DNA from: Trichosphaerium sp. ATCC 40318
Lineage: Eukaryota > Discosea > Flabellinia > Trichosidae
DNA length: 22,023 nt
Reading direction: 5' to 3'
Assembly (NCBI GenBank): GCA_038496445.1
Contig: JALMLS010000346.1
Coordinates: forward strand, 1-22,023
How positions within the stretch are numbered: position 1 is the first letter of the stretch; every line of letters begins with the position of its first letter. The translations under genes and the position numbers were made by a program. Below the pieces are notes generated by a model. It saw only the letters and a program-made list of their open reading frames with translations. It was not told the origin of the DNA and ran no database searches. Positions 9,305 through 17,769 of the stretch are shown here, piece by piece.

Positions 9305-9403
9305 GAACTAGAGTTACAAGAAGCAAATAATAAGGTTGATAACACTAGAGAAGAGCTGTGCAAACATGAACAAATTTCAAAGGAACATATTGTAACTGCA
9401 TAA
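9305..9403 (+). pseudogene. Scrap of the PARP-gene coiled coil, opposite orientation
   Basis: Reads ELELQEANNKVDNTREELC and onward to a stop at 9401. Its start matches the coiled coil of the intact gene near 2347 (LELQESNSEVEE) in both protein and DNA: about 20 of 24 bases around CTAGAATTACAAGAATC. It lies on the plus strand while the PARP pieces just to its left are on the minus strand, so an inversion breakpoint lies between about 9275 and 9300. Confidence 0.6.
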
Positions 9404-9554
9404 ATTACTGCAGCGATGGACCTGTAACGGTCACCATAACGACTAAAAGGTTGAGACATCAGCATGTAAATACTATTACTACCGTCGGTATCTTTGAATG
9501 GTCAGTGTGCTCAAATAAATCCATAACATCCTGCCAGTGACACAACAATTTTCA

Positions 9555-9840
9555 CAGTGAAAATACAGAAAAAAATAAGAAAGGTACCATTTGTGGCAAA
9601 CACATTCAAGTTCAGTTCTGATTTTTTCCACAACAGATCTACATGTCAATACACACGTTTTGTATTTACAAAGAGAAAAAGATTTGTAAACATTACTCGT
9701 TTTTGGCTCAAAAAAACCAGAAAGAAGTCGTAATATCTGGCTTGAAAAATCGATTTTTGACCTGATTCTTTGCACACTAATGCGACATGTATAAGTGCGT
9801 ATAAAACTGCAATAAAAATATTTTCGCCGCTTGGTTTTCA
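9555..9840. mobile_element. Diverged part-copy of the foldback element
   Basis: Bases 9565-9690 match the reverse complement of the loop of the 3320-3772 element (for example AAAAAAATAAGAAAGGTA and CAAGTTCAG). Bases 9740-9840 match one arm, including GATTCTTTGCACACTAATGC and the terminal GGTTTTCA. The other arm is missing or too diverged to see. The two open frames crossing it are not genes. Confidence 0.8.
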
Positions 9841-10007
9841 TTGAACAATAAAACGTTTTGTTCGAAAAAAAAATAGAAGATGAACAAATTTTTGACTTCT
9901 AAACATAATGTTACCGCATCAAGGAGCCTCATATTGAATGAAACAAGCAACCAAAGCAAAGCTGTACACGGAGGAGAGCATATAAACTAGACCCAACTAT
10001 TCAAACC
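9841..10007. other. Short spacer
   Basis: AT-rich spacer between the foldback part-copy and the retroposed insertion; nothing recognised. Confidence 0.4.
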
Positions 10008-10024
10008 TGAATGACACGGATTGC
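10008..10024. repeat. Target-site duplication, left copy
   Basis: TGAATGACACGGATTGC; identical to 10898-10914, which directly follows the poly(A) tail of the inserted sequence. Confidence 0.9.
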
Positions 10025-10897
10025 GAGGCCGGCTTAACTGCCCGGTGAATGCAGCTTCTCTTCAGCATATCTTTTATTTTACACCTTTAGGTTATCTCTA
10101 CACTCTCCAGAGCCCTTTACGCCCATGACGGGCCCAAAGCACTCCTGCGCACACAGTTTAATGCTATAGCTCTGTTTGACATGCTAAAGTACTTTTAGTC
10201 ACCGCCTTTCTTTTGTATTTCGTTGGTGATCTGATTTAATTCTATTCTGCTTTTACACGCTAAAATCAACTACGCTAACTCGATTTTACCTTTCTCACCG
10301 CTTTTTAGCAACAAACTAACTTCCTAAAGGAACACCTCACTATTTCTACGTCTACGGCCATTGAACATGCTTGTAACTCAAACATTATTAGCAGGTAATG
10401 AAACTAGATGTCAATGAAGATAGCAAGGTCAGATTTTTGGAAACGTAATTTTTTTTTTTTTTTTTTTTTTTTTGGTACTTCCTTTTCGTATAATCACGTG
10501 CGCAATGAATATGTTTCCACAAGTGTAGATAGCTTTGCTATGAGGAACATTTCTTTTTTAGCTGGGACTGGACCATTTCGAAATGCACTTGAGCAATACT
10601 AATTAAACGGATAGCAACAAATTGTCCATGAAAACGTTAACCTCAGAACCATAATCAAATTGCTGACCATAATAGAACATACGCATATGCCGGACGACAA
10701 GGTTGGTTAAAAAAAAAAATGGCAAAAGAAAAGAAATTGTTTTATTTTCATCTGTACGATTGGTTCTGTTCCATGACATGATGTCCTCCTGTAACTTTCT
10801 GTACACGCATGTCAATCTGTAAGTCGTCTTCCATGTAAATCCCCCTATATGTAATAAAGTAGGCGCTAGCGCGCTGCCTCTTGTTCTAAAAAAAAAA
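10025..10897 (+). mobile_element. Retroposed insertion (873 bp) with poly(A) tail
   Basis: The segment is bounded by perfect 17 bp direct repeats, ends in ten A residues (10888-10897), and carries AATAAA at 10853-10858, about 30 nt before the A-run. This is the signature of target-primed reverse transcription: an RNA made from the plus strand was copied into the genome. It has no ORF above about 65 codons, so the source may be a non-coding RNA, a SINE-type element, a 3' untranslated region, or a 5'-truncated LINE. A 25-base T run lies inside it at 10449-10473. Confidence 0.85.
10449..10473. repeat. Poly(T) run of 25 bases
   Basis: Uninterrupted T run inside the retroposed insertion. Could be the poly(A) tail of an older minus-strand insertion, but no flanking duplication was found. 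Confidence 0.95.
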
Positions 10898-10914
10898 TGA
10901 ATGACACGGATTGC
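10898..10914. repeat. Target-site duplication, right copy
   Basis: TGAATGACACGGATTGC immediately after the A-run; matches 10008-10024. Confidence 0.9.
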
Positions 10915-10919
10915 ATACT

Positions 10920-12230
10920 ACATCATTAAGGTTTAGACAACAAATGGGTGGAAGCGTTCATGGTTGCTACAAAGATCATAGGCACACGTCATGTCAAAAA
11001 AAAAGTTGTTGCAAAATACTGATGGTTGTTAGTGCTCAATACTAGTAACAATATATCGGGTGTCCGCCGTGGTAGGGCAATGTACAGACTGCATGTTAGC
11101 TTGATTACAAAGTAACCACAGTAAATTACCAAACCCTCAACAAAAACAAATTGGAACGAAGCGGTGACGTCTATGAGACGTAGGAAAGCATTCTTTATGA
11201 TCAATAACAACCCTACACACTAAAATTTTTTCGATATCGCCTTGTTGGCACTCTATTAATCTTCTACGTCGTTAGATACAAAATAGCAGAAAAAAACTGT
11301 TGTAGTACAGTTCTTTGGAGAGTAGAGTAGCGCATTGTGGTGCGTAAAGAGTTCTTTGGTGCCGTTTTCATGCCCCGCAGTGTTGTTGGTTCTGTTTAGC
11401 GCAAAAACAGTGTAATTAAATAGCCATCGCCTACCCTGCCAATCTAAAGTGTTACAGACGAAACCAGTGGAAGATAGAAAATAACAACAGACGCAAGAGA
11501 AAAAAATCTCAACATGTGATCACACAAAAAACCACAGCGTCTGCCTGGCGTAAAAACTGGTCGACGAATTCGTTGCCGGTTCTCGTTTTGATAATGTCCT
11601 TATAATAATCAGTGTGTTGCTTGGAACGGGTAAAAAATAGTCCGCTAAAACAACGCGTTCTGCATTACTACAAACTACAAAGAAAATAGGTATTGGCATC
11701 CAAAAGGGTTTTTCTTTGTTTTCACACTGTATTTTGAAAAACGGTTTTGTACTTGTTTCGCTCTATCACTGTACGCTTTTCTGATGATTTCTGAGCGACA
11801 TCTCGTCAAATCACTTGCTTCTCAACCTACACTGCAGTACTGAAATATTGCTGCCAAGCACAGGGGTTCGAAAAGAAAAAAATTAGGCGCAGCGACAGCA
11901 AGCCTTTACGACGCTAACAAACCTCAAGCCTTTTCACTGTGATTATCTTTTATTTAAAACTTTGTAAGAAATGCATTGTTACATAACGCTGGGCATACTT
12001 TAAATTTTTGTTTCGTGCTACAAGATACTGTCAGTTCAATGTGAAGCGTTTATATCAACTTCAGTACTAGTACTTTCTAAGGGAAACGCTTCAACCCAAA
12101 GTGTAAGTAATCTGAGAATAAAATGATGTAGCCCGTGGTTGGAACTGTTCCAGCCAAATCTGCTACTATTTTGAATGGAGCAAATTACCTCATCTCATTC
12201 TTGTAATCGTAGGTGTTTGTCTTGTTTTCT
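10920..12230. other. Long stretch without a recognisable gene
   Basis: Frames are closed by stops throughout; the longest open frame is a 73-codon minus-strand one at 10989-11210 without recognisable features. Frequent short poly-A and poly-T runs. No copy of the repeats described elsewhere was found. Confidence 0.4.
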
Positions 12231-12290
12231 TGGCAGGCATTTAGGACATTCCTAGCAATTTAGAAAGCTAATATAGTAGATTTTATACTG

Positions 12291-12806
12291 GTGCTAGCCA
12301 CCAAATGCCCAATACAACTCCCAGAATCATTACTCAAACATCAAGTTAACACTGAAACACCCTTGTCAAGCACCAAACACCGGCCTGAACCTCAACAAAA
12401 AACTTCACCTCCAAAAAACAAAACAAAAAGGAAAAGAAAACAACAAAGTGCTAACTTGCACACAAAAGCTTTACAACAACACAAAAAACAAAGAAAATTA
12501 TCTGTTCAAGATACCAATATTGAATCTAAAGCTTTTAAACCACATGTTATCTACCTTCACTTCATGGCAAAGAAAACCAAAGCCAATCCAGTTACTCAAA
12601 CATTTGATTTTGTGCAATATGTGTTAGAGCAATTGTATGAACACGGTGTGTTTGAGCAATTCTCCAATATAACCATTTGGAGTGATGGATGTGGTAAACA
12701 CTTTAAAGCATATGCAGCACAATATTTTATGGGTTTGTTTCAATCACGAATGAAGAAACCTATGGTATGGAAGTTTTTGGCACCTATCTTTCAAGTACAA
12801 CTCTAG
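12291..12806 (+). CDS. Transposase-like (RNase H-fold/DDE type) protein fragment
   Basis: A 171-codon ORF, probably partial. Residues 1-80 are Lys/Thr/Gln/Pro-rich with a nuclear-localisation-like KTKRKRKQQ. Residues 82-165 look like a folded domain: HVIYLHFMAKKTKANPVTQ, a helix (VQYVLEQLYEHGVF), then the strand plus acidic motif ITIWSDGCGKHFKAYAAQYF, and VWKFLAP. A strand followed by 'SDG' and then a basic/aromatic helix is typical of the second acidic residue of DDE/RNase H-fold transposases, and 'W.FLAP' follows it as in related animal transposon ORFs. The frame ends at 12804, where a family member would continue (normally with H.....D), so it is truncated. The next 150 bases hold possible frameshifted continuation. 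Inference from motif shape only. Confidence 0.45.
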   Translation: MLATKCPIQLPESLLKHQVNTETPLSSTKHRPEPQQKTSPPKNKTKRKRKQQSANLHTKALQQHKKQRKLSVQDTNIESKAFKPHVIYLHFMAKKTKANPVTQTFDFVQYVLEQLYEHGVFEQFSNITIWSDGCGKHFKAYAAQYFMGLFQSRMKKPMVWKFLAPIFQVQL

Positions 12807-12977
12807 TATACTATACAACTTAGGTAAACTCAAGCAACAAATTGAGTTCTTGGTTCTTCTCAGAATTGTCTGGCTGGAATATAACTCTATTCAACACGGT
12901 GGCAGCATGTGCTCCCGACGTTTATTCACTCACAAATACAAATATGAGCGCCTTCCAGCGCTCCTCCAATCTGACAT

Positions 12978-12999
12978 GGTCAGCTTTTACAGCTTGACC
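12978..12999. repeat. Hairpin
   Basis: GGTCAGCT-TTTAC-AGC(T)TGACC forms an 8 bp stem with one bulge at the edge of a GC-richer patch (about 12960-13170) that has no recognised gene. Confidence 0.55.
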
Positions 13000-13169
13000 T
13001 GATCACTCCTTTCTGGGCGGTTGGTCTTAACCGGACAATTACGGTCCGCCTAGTAGGTGTCCTGTCTCTTCTCGCGTTGAGAGCGGTAGGTGTAACTCCT
13101 ATGTAAACCCTTGGTTGGCACCAATGTATGTTAACCTGCGATTGGGTCGCTTGATGCAACGCAGACAAA

Positions 13170-13244
13170 TAAACGTAAGTAGTTTATCAACAGCCGATGT
13201 TGGCTTTGACTAAAATTGATCGATTTTATTGAATACCATTAGTA
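13170..13244 (-). pseudogene. Decayed ankyrin-repeat exon (array minus, last)
   Basis: Follows CTATTTAG on the minus strand and keeps fragments of the repeat (TCAAAGCCAACAT...GTTGATAAA), but has an in-frame TAG and lost its donor. It runs into a GC-richer sequence without repeat homology. Confidence 0.5.
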
Positions 13245-13294
13245 CTAAATAGTAACATGAATAACATGTGTTTTACCTTGTTGTGTGATATTAC

Positions 13295-13399
13295 CTGTCC
13301 AAATCAAAGCTGTCTTTCCATATACATTCACAGCCTCAATGTTGGCATTGACATGGATTAACGTAGATACAATTTCAATTTGGTTGTCACCTTCTAATA
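13295..13399 (-). CDS. Ankyrin-repeat exon (array minus)
   Basis: 105 nt exon (acceptor TTTTAG, donor GTAATATC), phase 1-1, open throughout. Reads VLEGDNQIEIVSTLIHVNAN then IEAVNVYGKTALIWT. Two extra codons compared with the 99 nt norm. The best preserved repeat of this array. The plus-strand open frame over it is its antisense shadow. Confidence 0.7.
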
Positions 13400-13444
13400 C
13401 TAAAATAGTAGTGAGCTCTCAAGTTGTATTTAGTATGATACTAC

Positions 13445-13524
13445 CGGCATTAAGCAAAGCTGTGTTTCCATGTGCATCAACATTTTGTTTAGCGTTGATA
13501 CAACTTTGTCAAATCCGAAAAATG
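13445..13524 (-). pseudogene. Ankyrin-repeat exon with 19 nt deficit (frameshifted)
   Basis: Starts after CCTAG as (A)FFGFDKVVSTLN. The rest, NVDAHGNTALLNA, is only readable in another frame. At 80 nt instead of 99 it is not a multiple-of-three change, so inclusion would break the protein. Donor is GTAGTATC. Confidence 0.65.
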
Positions 13525-13601
13525 CTAGGTTATTGATCTAATACAATTAGAGACCGTCAAATTGATGACTCAATATCTAATGTGTGATACGGTGATATTA
13601 C

Positions 13602-13700
13602 CTGCATTAACCAAATGTTTCCACTTTGATTTATCAACAGTATAAATATTGGCGTTGGCATTAATTAGCATTGATACAACTACATTGTGTCCTTTTAGTG
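13602..13700 (-). CDS. Ankyrin-repeat exon (array minus), exactly 99 nt
   Basis: Acceptor CTATTTAG and donor GTAATATC. Phase 1-1, open, 33 residues: ALKGHNVVVSMLINANANI then YTVDKSKWKHLVNA. The 'KYGNTAL' segment is degenerate (KSKWKHL), but the frame is kept. Confidence 0.7.
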
Positions 13701-13750
13701 CTAAATAGTAGAATGAGATATGTACATGTTTATCTCATCTATCATGTTAC

Positions 13751-13825
13751 CTGCAAACATTAAACCTGTATTTCCATCTTTATCAACAGATCGATTAGAA
13801 TTGATACAATTTTGTCCACATCGTG
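13751..13825 (-). pseudogene. Short ankyrin-repeat exon (75 nt)
   Basis: Acceptor ATTTAG, donor GTAAC. Open and still phase 1-1 (99 minus 24 nt), reading (A)RCGQNCINSNRSVDKDGNTG and LMFA. The second helix of the repeat is deleted, so it would not fold as a normal repeat. Confidence 0.6.
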
Positions 13826-13870
13826 CTAAATAATAGTGTGCGGCTTGTATTGCTCTCTCATACGGAATAC

Positions 13871-13950
13871 CTGCACGTATCAAACCTGTATCTCCAACTA
13901 CATTAACAGCATCAATGTTGGATAGCTAGCTTTTTTGTGAAGATATCCAA
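13871..13950 (-). pseudogene. Decayed ankyrin-repeat exon (first of the clustered minus array)
   Basis: The 3' half reads NIDAVNVVGDTGLIRA with a GTATTC donor. The 5' half is scrambled after CTTAG; 80 nt long, so frame is lost. Confidence 0.55.
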
Positions 13951-13959
13951 CTAAGCAGT

Positions 13960-14460
13960 TGTGACCTTATTATTCTATTGGTACAAATGTCTTGTATGAA
14001 GACCAATTTTAATTTTATCTTACTAATACTATTTGTAGCCACAGTTTGATTCAATTCTGGTTAACAGTATAATCGCACTATTTCAAAGACGTGCGTTTCT
14101 TACTAAGGTTTAGTTACTTAATTGGCCGTTAGGTGATGAAGTTACTGGAGTTAAACTAGTTAAAGTTGTTAACTATCTGGCCCAAGGTGTAGCATGTACA
14201 GTGTAGTACGTATTAGCTTAACATCTACAAAGGTGCTTACTGAATTGTACTTTTAGCATGTTTGTAAAAAGTGGTATCATTCGTGTGCTTTGTGTGATAT
14301 GTTCCGGGGTTTTGATTGTGTATTGACTGATGCATTTTAGTATAACGAACCAATTTATAAGTTTGCCTTTATTCGTGACGTCCTCACAGGCTTGGAGAGT
14401 ATTTTGAACGGGTGATAGTATACTTGTACTTTCTTTTTTCTGATTCTATAGTTAATACTG
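13960..14460. other. Spacer inside the minus ankyrin region, no gene seen
   Basis: No repeat exon or ORF supported here; stops in all frames. Confidence 0.4.
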
Positions 14461-14565
14461 TTTTACATAGTGGTGCTTTTAGAATCAACCGGTATGTATT
14501 TCAGTTTGACGCCGATTGCATCCTTAAAATCAAGTACGTTTATTCTCATGTATGAATATACAAGC

Positions 14566-14644
14566 GATGTCTATGCGTGGTCTATCTCCGATCTGGCTTT
14601 GATTACCATTAACACAACATCGTTGTCTATTGCTCCTGTTTGTG
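14566..14644 (-). pseudogene. Outlying decayed ankyrin-repeat exon
   Basis: After CTCTCTAG the minus strand reads (A)QTGAIDNDVVLMVIKARSEI and DHA, then TAG. The QTG...VV.....KA...ID pattern matches the first two thirds of the ankyrin exon at 52-150; the end is deleted. Confidence 0.5.
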
Positions 14645-14967
14645 CTAGAGAGTAAAATAATGTTTTTGAGGAGTGCTAGAATTTTTTGAAAGTGTGAACT
14701 GCTTACAAAAATCGTCCCTAAAGAAAAACCAGGTTTGGGTATTTGCATTGATGGAGAATGTGATCAAGGATCACTAGGATGTTGTGTCACATGCTTTTAG
14801 AATAAACATATTTTACAAATCGTGTTTACGTTTTTATTACAACTTATCGGGAATGATCTAAGTGAAGAACCAAACCCTCTCTATCGTTCAAATGTTGGTG
14901 TAATTGAACTTGTGATTGCTTTCGCAGGTTTGTATTGGTTGGTGCATAAATAGCTAACCAATCATAG

Positions 14968-15069
14968 CAACAAATGGCCATGCTGAATTTATAACAAAGT
15001 TAATCGAATCCAATGGCAATAAAGATGCAGTTGATGATAGATATGGAGATACAGGTTTGATATGTGCAG
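14968..15069 (+). CDS. Ankyrin-repeat exon (array plus)
   Basis: 102 nt, acceptor ATCATAG, donor GTAATGACA. Phase 1-1 and open: ATNGHAEFITKLIESNGN then KDAVDDRYGDTGLICA. A good single repeat with one extra codon. Faces away from the minus array, so the two arrays are divergent. Confidence 0.7.
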
Positions 15070-15114
15070 GTAATGACACAGGGAGATACAACACAAGTCG
15101 TTCACTATTATTTG

Positions 15115-15170
15115 TTACGATACATGAAAAATCCAATATTGATGTTGATGAAGGTGGATACAGTTTCACA
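15115..15170 (+). pseudogene. Ankyrin-repeat remnant
   Basis: SNIDVDEGGYSFTLL-like fragment lying between two better exons; the acceptor reads TTTG instead of TTTAG and the first half is deleted. Confidence 0.45.
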
Positions 15171-15181
15171 TTGTTATTTAG

Positions 15182-15281
15182 CAAGGGGAAGAATAGAGCC
15201 AAATAGTATTAGTGTTAATCAATGCCAAGGCCAATATTGACGCCAGTACTAAATATGGAAGTACAGCTTTGGTTTGTGCAG
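15182..15281 (+). pseudogene. Ankyrin-repeat exon with one-base insertion
   Basis: 100 nt where 99 is normal. Starts (A)RGRIEPNSI and, one frame over, continues VLINAKANIDASTKYGSTAL then VCA, with a GTCACAG donor in place of GTAATCACA. The single extra base near the middle breaks the frame. Confidence 0.65.
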
Positions 15282-15433
15282 GTCACAGATGAGATATATA
15301 ACCTGTTACACACATTTACCCAATTTTTATGTATGTAGTAGATCGCATATGTGTCTATACGTGGTATTAAACAAGCGTTTCTAGTAACAAATAGTGCACT
15401 TTAATTAACAATTTCATTGAATGTAAAAACGAT

Positions 15434-15786
15434 TTATTTATAGCTGGGATCATAGTCTTCTCCTCTATCACCACCATTTTCTGTAGGTAATTCAATTAAC
15501 ACATGCCGGTTACGGATTATATTCTTTGGTTTACGGTGGTTTTATCACTTTCAGTGTTCCACATAGCATTATTATCATCTGCCTCTAAAATTTCAGCTGA
15601 AAAAATTGTCCTTTCTTGGTAATCCAGTGTAGTGCCATTGCGTGTGCCTACATTAATAACTACACAAATTCTAGTGTCACCTCTACAATAGCCACATACA
15701 TGATCACATGGTTTGATACAACCATGTCCACATTTTGGAACACGTTCCCTACTTTTTTTTTTGTATTTGTTGTGTGCCCGAAGAGT
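15434..15786 (-). CDS. Hypothetical Cys-rich, possibly zinc-binding protein (partial)
   Basis: An open frame without ATG from 15786 to a stop at 15517: KKKSRERVPKCGHGCIKPCD then HVCGYCRGDTRICVV. The CGHGC...CDH.C..C......C cluster looks like a small zinc-binding module, NFX1-like in spacing but not convincingly so. It continues with an acidic, regular-looking coding stretch (YQERTIFSAEILEADDNN). One frame over, a second piece IIRNRHVLIELPTENGGDRG and EDYDPSYK ends at 15434, implying an unrecognised short intron or a frameshift near 15530. Probably an exon of a longer minus-strand gene. No family is recognised. Confidence 0.45.
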
Positions 15787-15869
15787 TTAAGCGTATAACA
15801 TAGAACAGAGGCCAGATTGGGCGGAAGATTCAACCCAATTTTTTGAATTAAAAGAATCTGTGACAATAA

Positions 15870-16530
15870 AAATGTGATTCAGACTATGATGTACTGATCG
15901 CTATCTCAATAGCCTCAAGTTCAGAACCGTTTGAGTCAGCATGGAATACAGTCTTAAATATCATCCAATAACTGCGCCAGTAGCTACTCTGTCTTTAACA
16001 CTGCCGTCGGTGGTAAGTACTGAACTCCTGTGGGGTTGCGTTCCAGAGATGTACTCCAACTTTAGCTCTTGGGGTGTTTTAGACGTCTATAATATTATAG
16101 CTAGTTTTAGAAAAGGAGAAGATTTTTGTTGATATCGTGCTTCTTGGTTTTTTGATGTTGTATTCGCCTTAACACCTTTGACGATGGCGTTTGCGCAGCG
16201 GATTGGGTGAGAACAAATTCAATTTATACTCTTAGCACAAGGTCTTTGACTGTAACAACAGACACTACTATAGTATGACGTCACATTGAAAGTGACTTGA
16301 GGGGACAAAAAGCTAGTGTTTTTCTCTGTCTGGACCCTTGTACTATTAGTATTTCACGACGACTCCAACACGAACTCCAATAGCGTCCAATAGGGAATAT
16401 AATATTCACAGGCACAGTAAAATCACCATGTGGAGACCAAAAGCCCTTCTGTTGTGAATGAATAGGCATATTCACCGTATTCAATATTCATGCCTTTGCC
16501 TGACAGACGTTTGGTTAAATTAGAAAAGAC
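15870..16530. other. Stretch with only weak open frames
   Basis: A plus frame at 15941-16132 and a minus frame at 16281-16484 (about 65 codons each) have no recognisable motif. A possible donor GTAAGT occurs near 16013. Neither is supported as a gene. Confidence 0.35.
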
Positions 16531-16533
16531 GCT

Positions 16534-17036
16534 ATGCTTGGGTTCGCACTAAAAGGGCAATTCTTTGGTGGCTTTAAAAAAGGTTTTTATTTGCAAGGGA
16601 GCATAACAGTGGGTACACTAGCAACTGCCACGAAGTCGAAGTACGAAATGGAGAGTGAATCCAGAAGTTTCACTTGCTCAATAACCAAAAACCGCACTTT
16701 AAGCTTGTACAAGATTGTTGTCTACATAAAAGGCTATTTAGGTAACCTAATAACGTGACTCTAGTACTTTACCTTACCAGCAGCGTCTAAACCCAATAAC
16801 AGTATTCTGGACCTGGTTTGGACCCCAACAGTTTTCCTAACGCGCTCCCCATTGATAGAACTTGTGTCAAAATTATGGCACGTCGTATGATAGCATTAAG
16901 AAAGAGTTGTAAACCTCTTACTGAACGATCAATTTACTTCAGAATGTCCGGTCAAACTTCACATGCATACGCTTTTTCACGTATAGCAGATGGACGTGAG
17001 ATCTTATCCATGATTATTCTGGAGAACGGAGTCTAG
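16534..17036 (+). CDS. Two adjacent hypothetical open frames
   Basis: Frame 16534-16758 reads GQFFGGFKKGFYLQGSITVG and a Ser/Lys-rich end. Frame 16818-17036 reads DPNSFPNALPIDRTCVKIMA, a basic helix (RRMIALRKSCK), then HAYAFSRIADGREILSMI. A pyrimidine-poor AG lies just before 16832. The second frame has balanced codon choice and could be an exon. Unknown family, and whether the two belong together is not known. Confidence 0.25.
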
Positions 17037-17039
17037 CTT

Positions 17040-17370
17040 TCAAAGAAAAGACGACGTAGGTGCCACTGCCAAATGTGTATTAAAAAAAACAGTGCAAAAA
17101 CTTTGTTTTGGCATCGCTGCACGTAGGTGATGCTACGGTAGCAGTATTTTGAGTGTTTGCAACAAAGAGAGCAAGGATAACAATACAGACTATACAGTCA
17201 CGTCACAGTCAATGTAAACAATACAGCTTTTGATCTCTGTGCAACTCAAGTCTAACTACCTTGTTTGTCCAAGTTTAAACGGCACACATCATCTGTATTA
17301 TGATAATACCTAATGTAACGTGCGTACCTGCAACTGAACGAAACCTAGCATAAAGATAAAAGTCTTCCAA
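17040..17370. other. Stretch without a recognisable gene
   Basis: Stops in all frames; a 10-11 base poly(A) run marks the border with the repeat copy that follows. Confidence 0.4.
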
Positions 17371-17709
17371 AAAAAAAAACTACCGTTAAAGAAAAGTCAT
17401 GACTATGCTTCTTGTGGAGGAAGACCTAAGCTGCAACAACATAGGAGTATTAGCTTGAACTTTGTTTGGCTTTTATTGTAGAGGTATCCCATTCGTAGGT
17501 GATAAGGGTTTACTGTTACCTTGTGCAGCTCCGTTGTGGTTTTTGGTCTTTTCTCCATCGCCCATACTCTACCTGGCGTCTATACAACAAAGGTAACGTT
17601 AATTTAATTTCTTGCGCAACTTCTTATCTTTTTCAGTAGCACACTCTAACTAGACAGCACCGAGGGATCCTTCTTTAAGGCTCTCACTCAAAACCACTTG
17701 TTATTTTGT
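17371..17709 (-). repeat. Copy 2 of the long inverted repeat pair (partner 7382-7636)
   Basis: Reverse-oriented match to 7382-7636. It carries about 84 extra bases (roughly 17570-17655), which on the minus strand begin GTCTAG and end GCCAG, i.e. GT...AG bounded. On the minus strand an ATG-led frame exists here only: MEKRPKTTTELHKVTVNPYH then LRMGYLYNKS, ending near 17433. Copy 1 has the same TTTELHEVTVNPYHLRMGYL stretch but is stopped on both sides. Coding status is undecided. Confidence 0.85.
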
Positions 17710-17769
17710 CCCATTTTGTTTTAAGGTTACAACGCTCACGGTGCACGCATATACAGTGTTGAGATTGCG

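Noticed and set aside
9479-9841. 120-codon minus-strand ORF
   Set aside because: Covers the part-copy of the foldback element, which has no coding frame in the better copy.
10449-10473. Poly(T) as tail of a nested minus-strand retroposon
   Set aside because: No matching target-site duplication was found; GGAAACGTAA at its edge only loosely resembles GAAAACGTTA near 10628.
11862-11872. GGGGTTCGAAA as a possible tRNA B-box
   Set aside because: Flanking sequence does not fold into a tRNA.
13285-13536. 83-codon plus-strand ORF
   Set aside because: It is the antisense of two ankyrin exons on the minus strand; its regular pattern comes from the repeat.
14954-15202. 82-codon minus-strand ORF
   Set aside because: Antisense shadow of the plus-strand ankyrin exons, with no splice or motif support.
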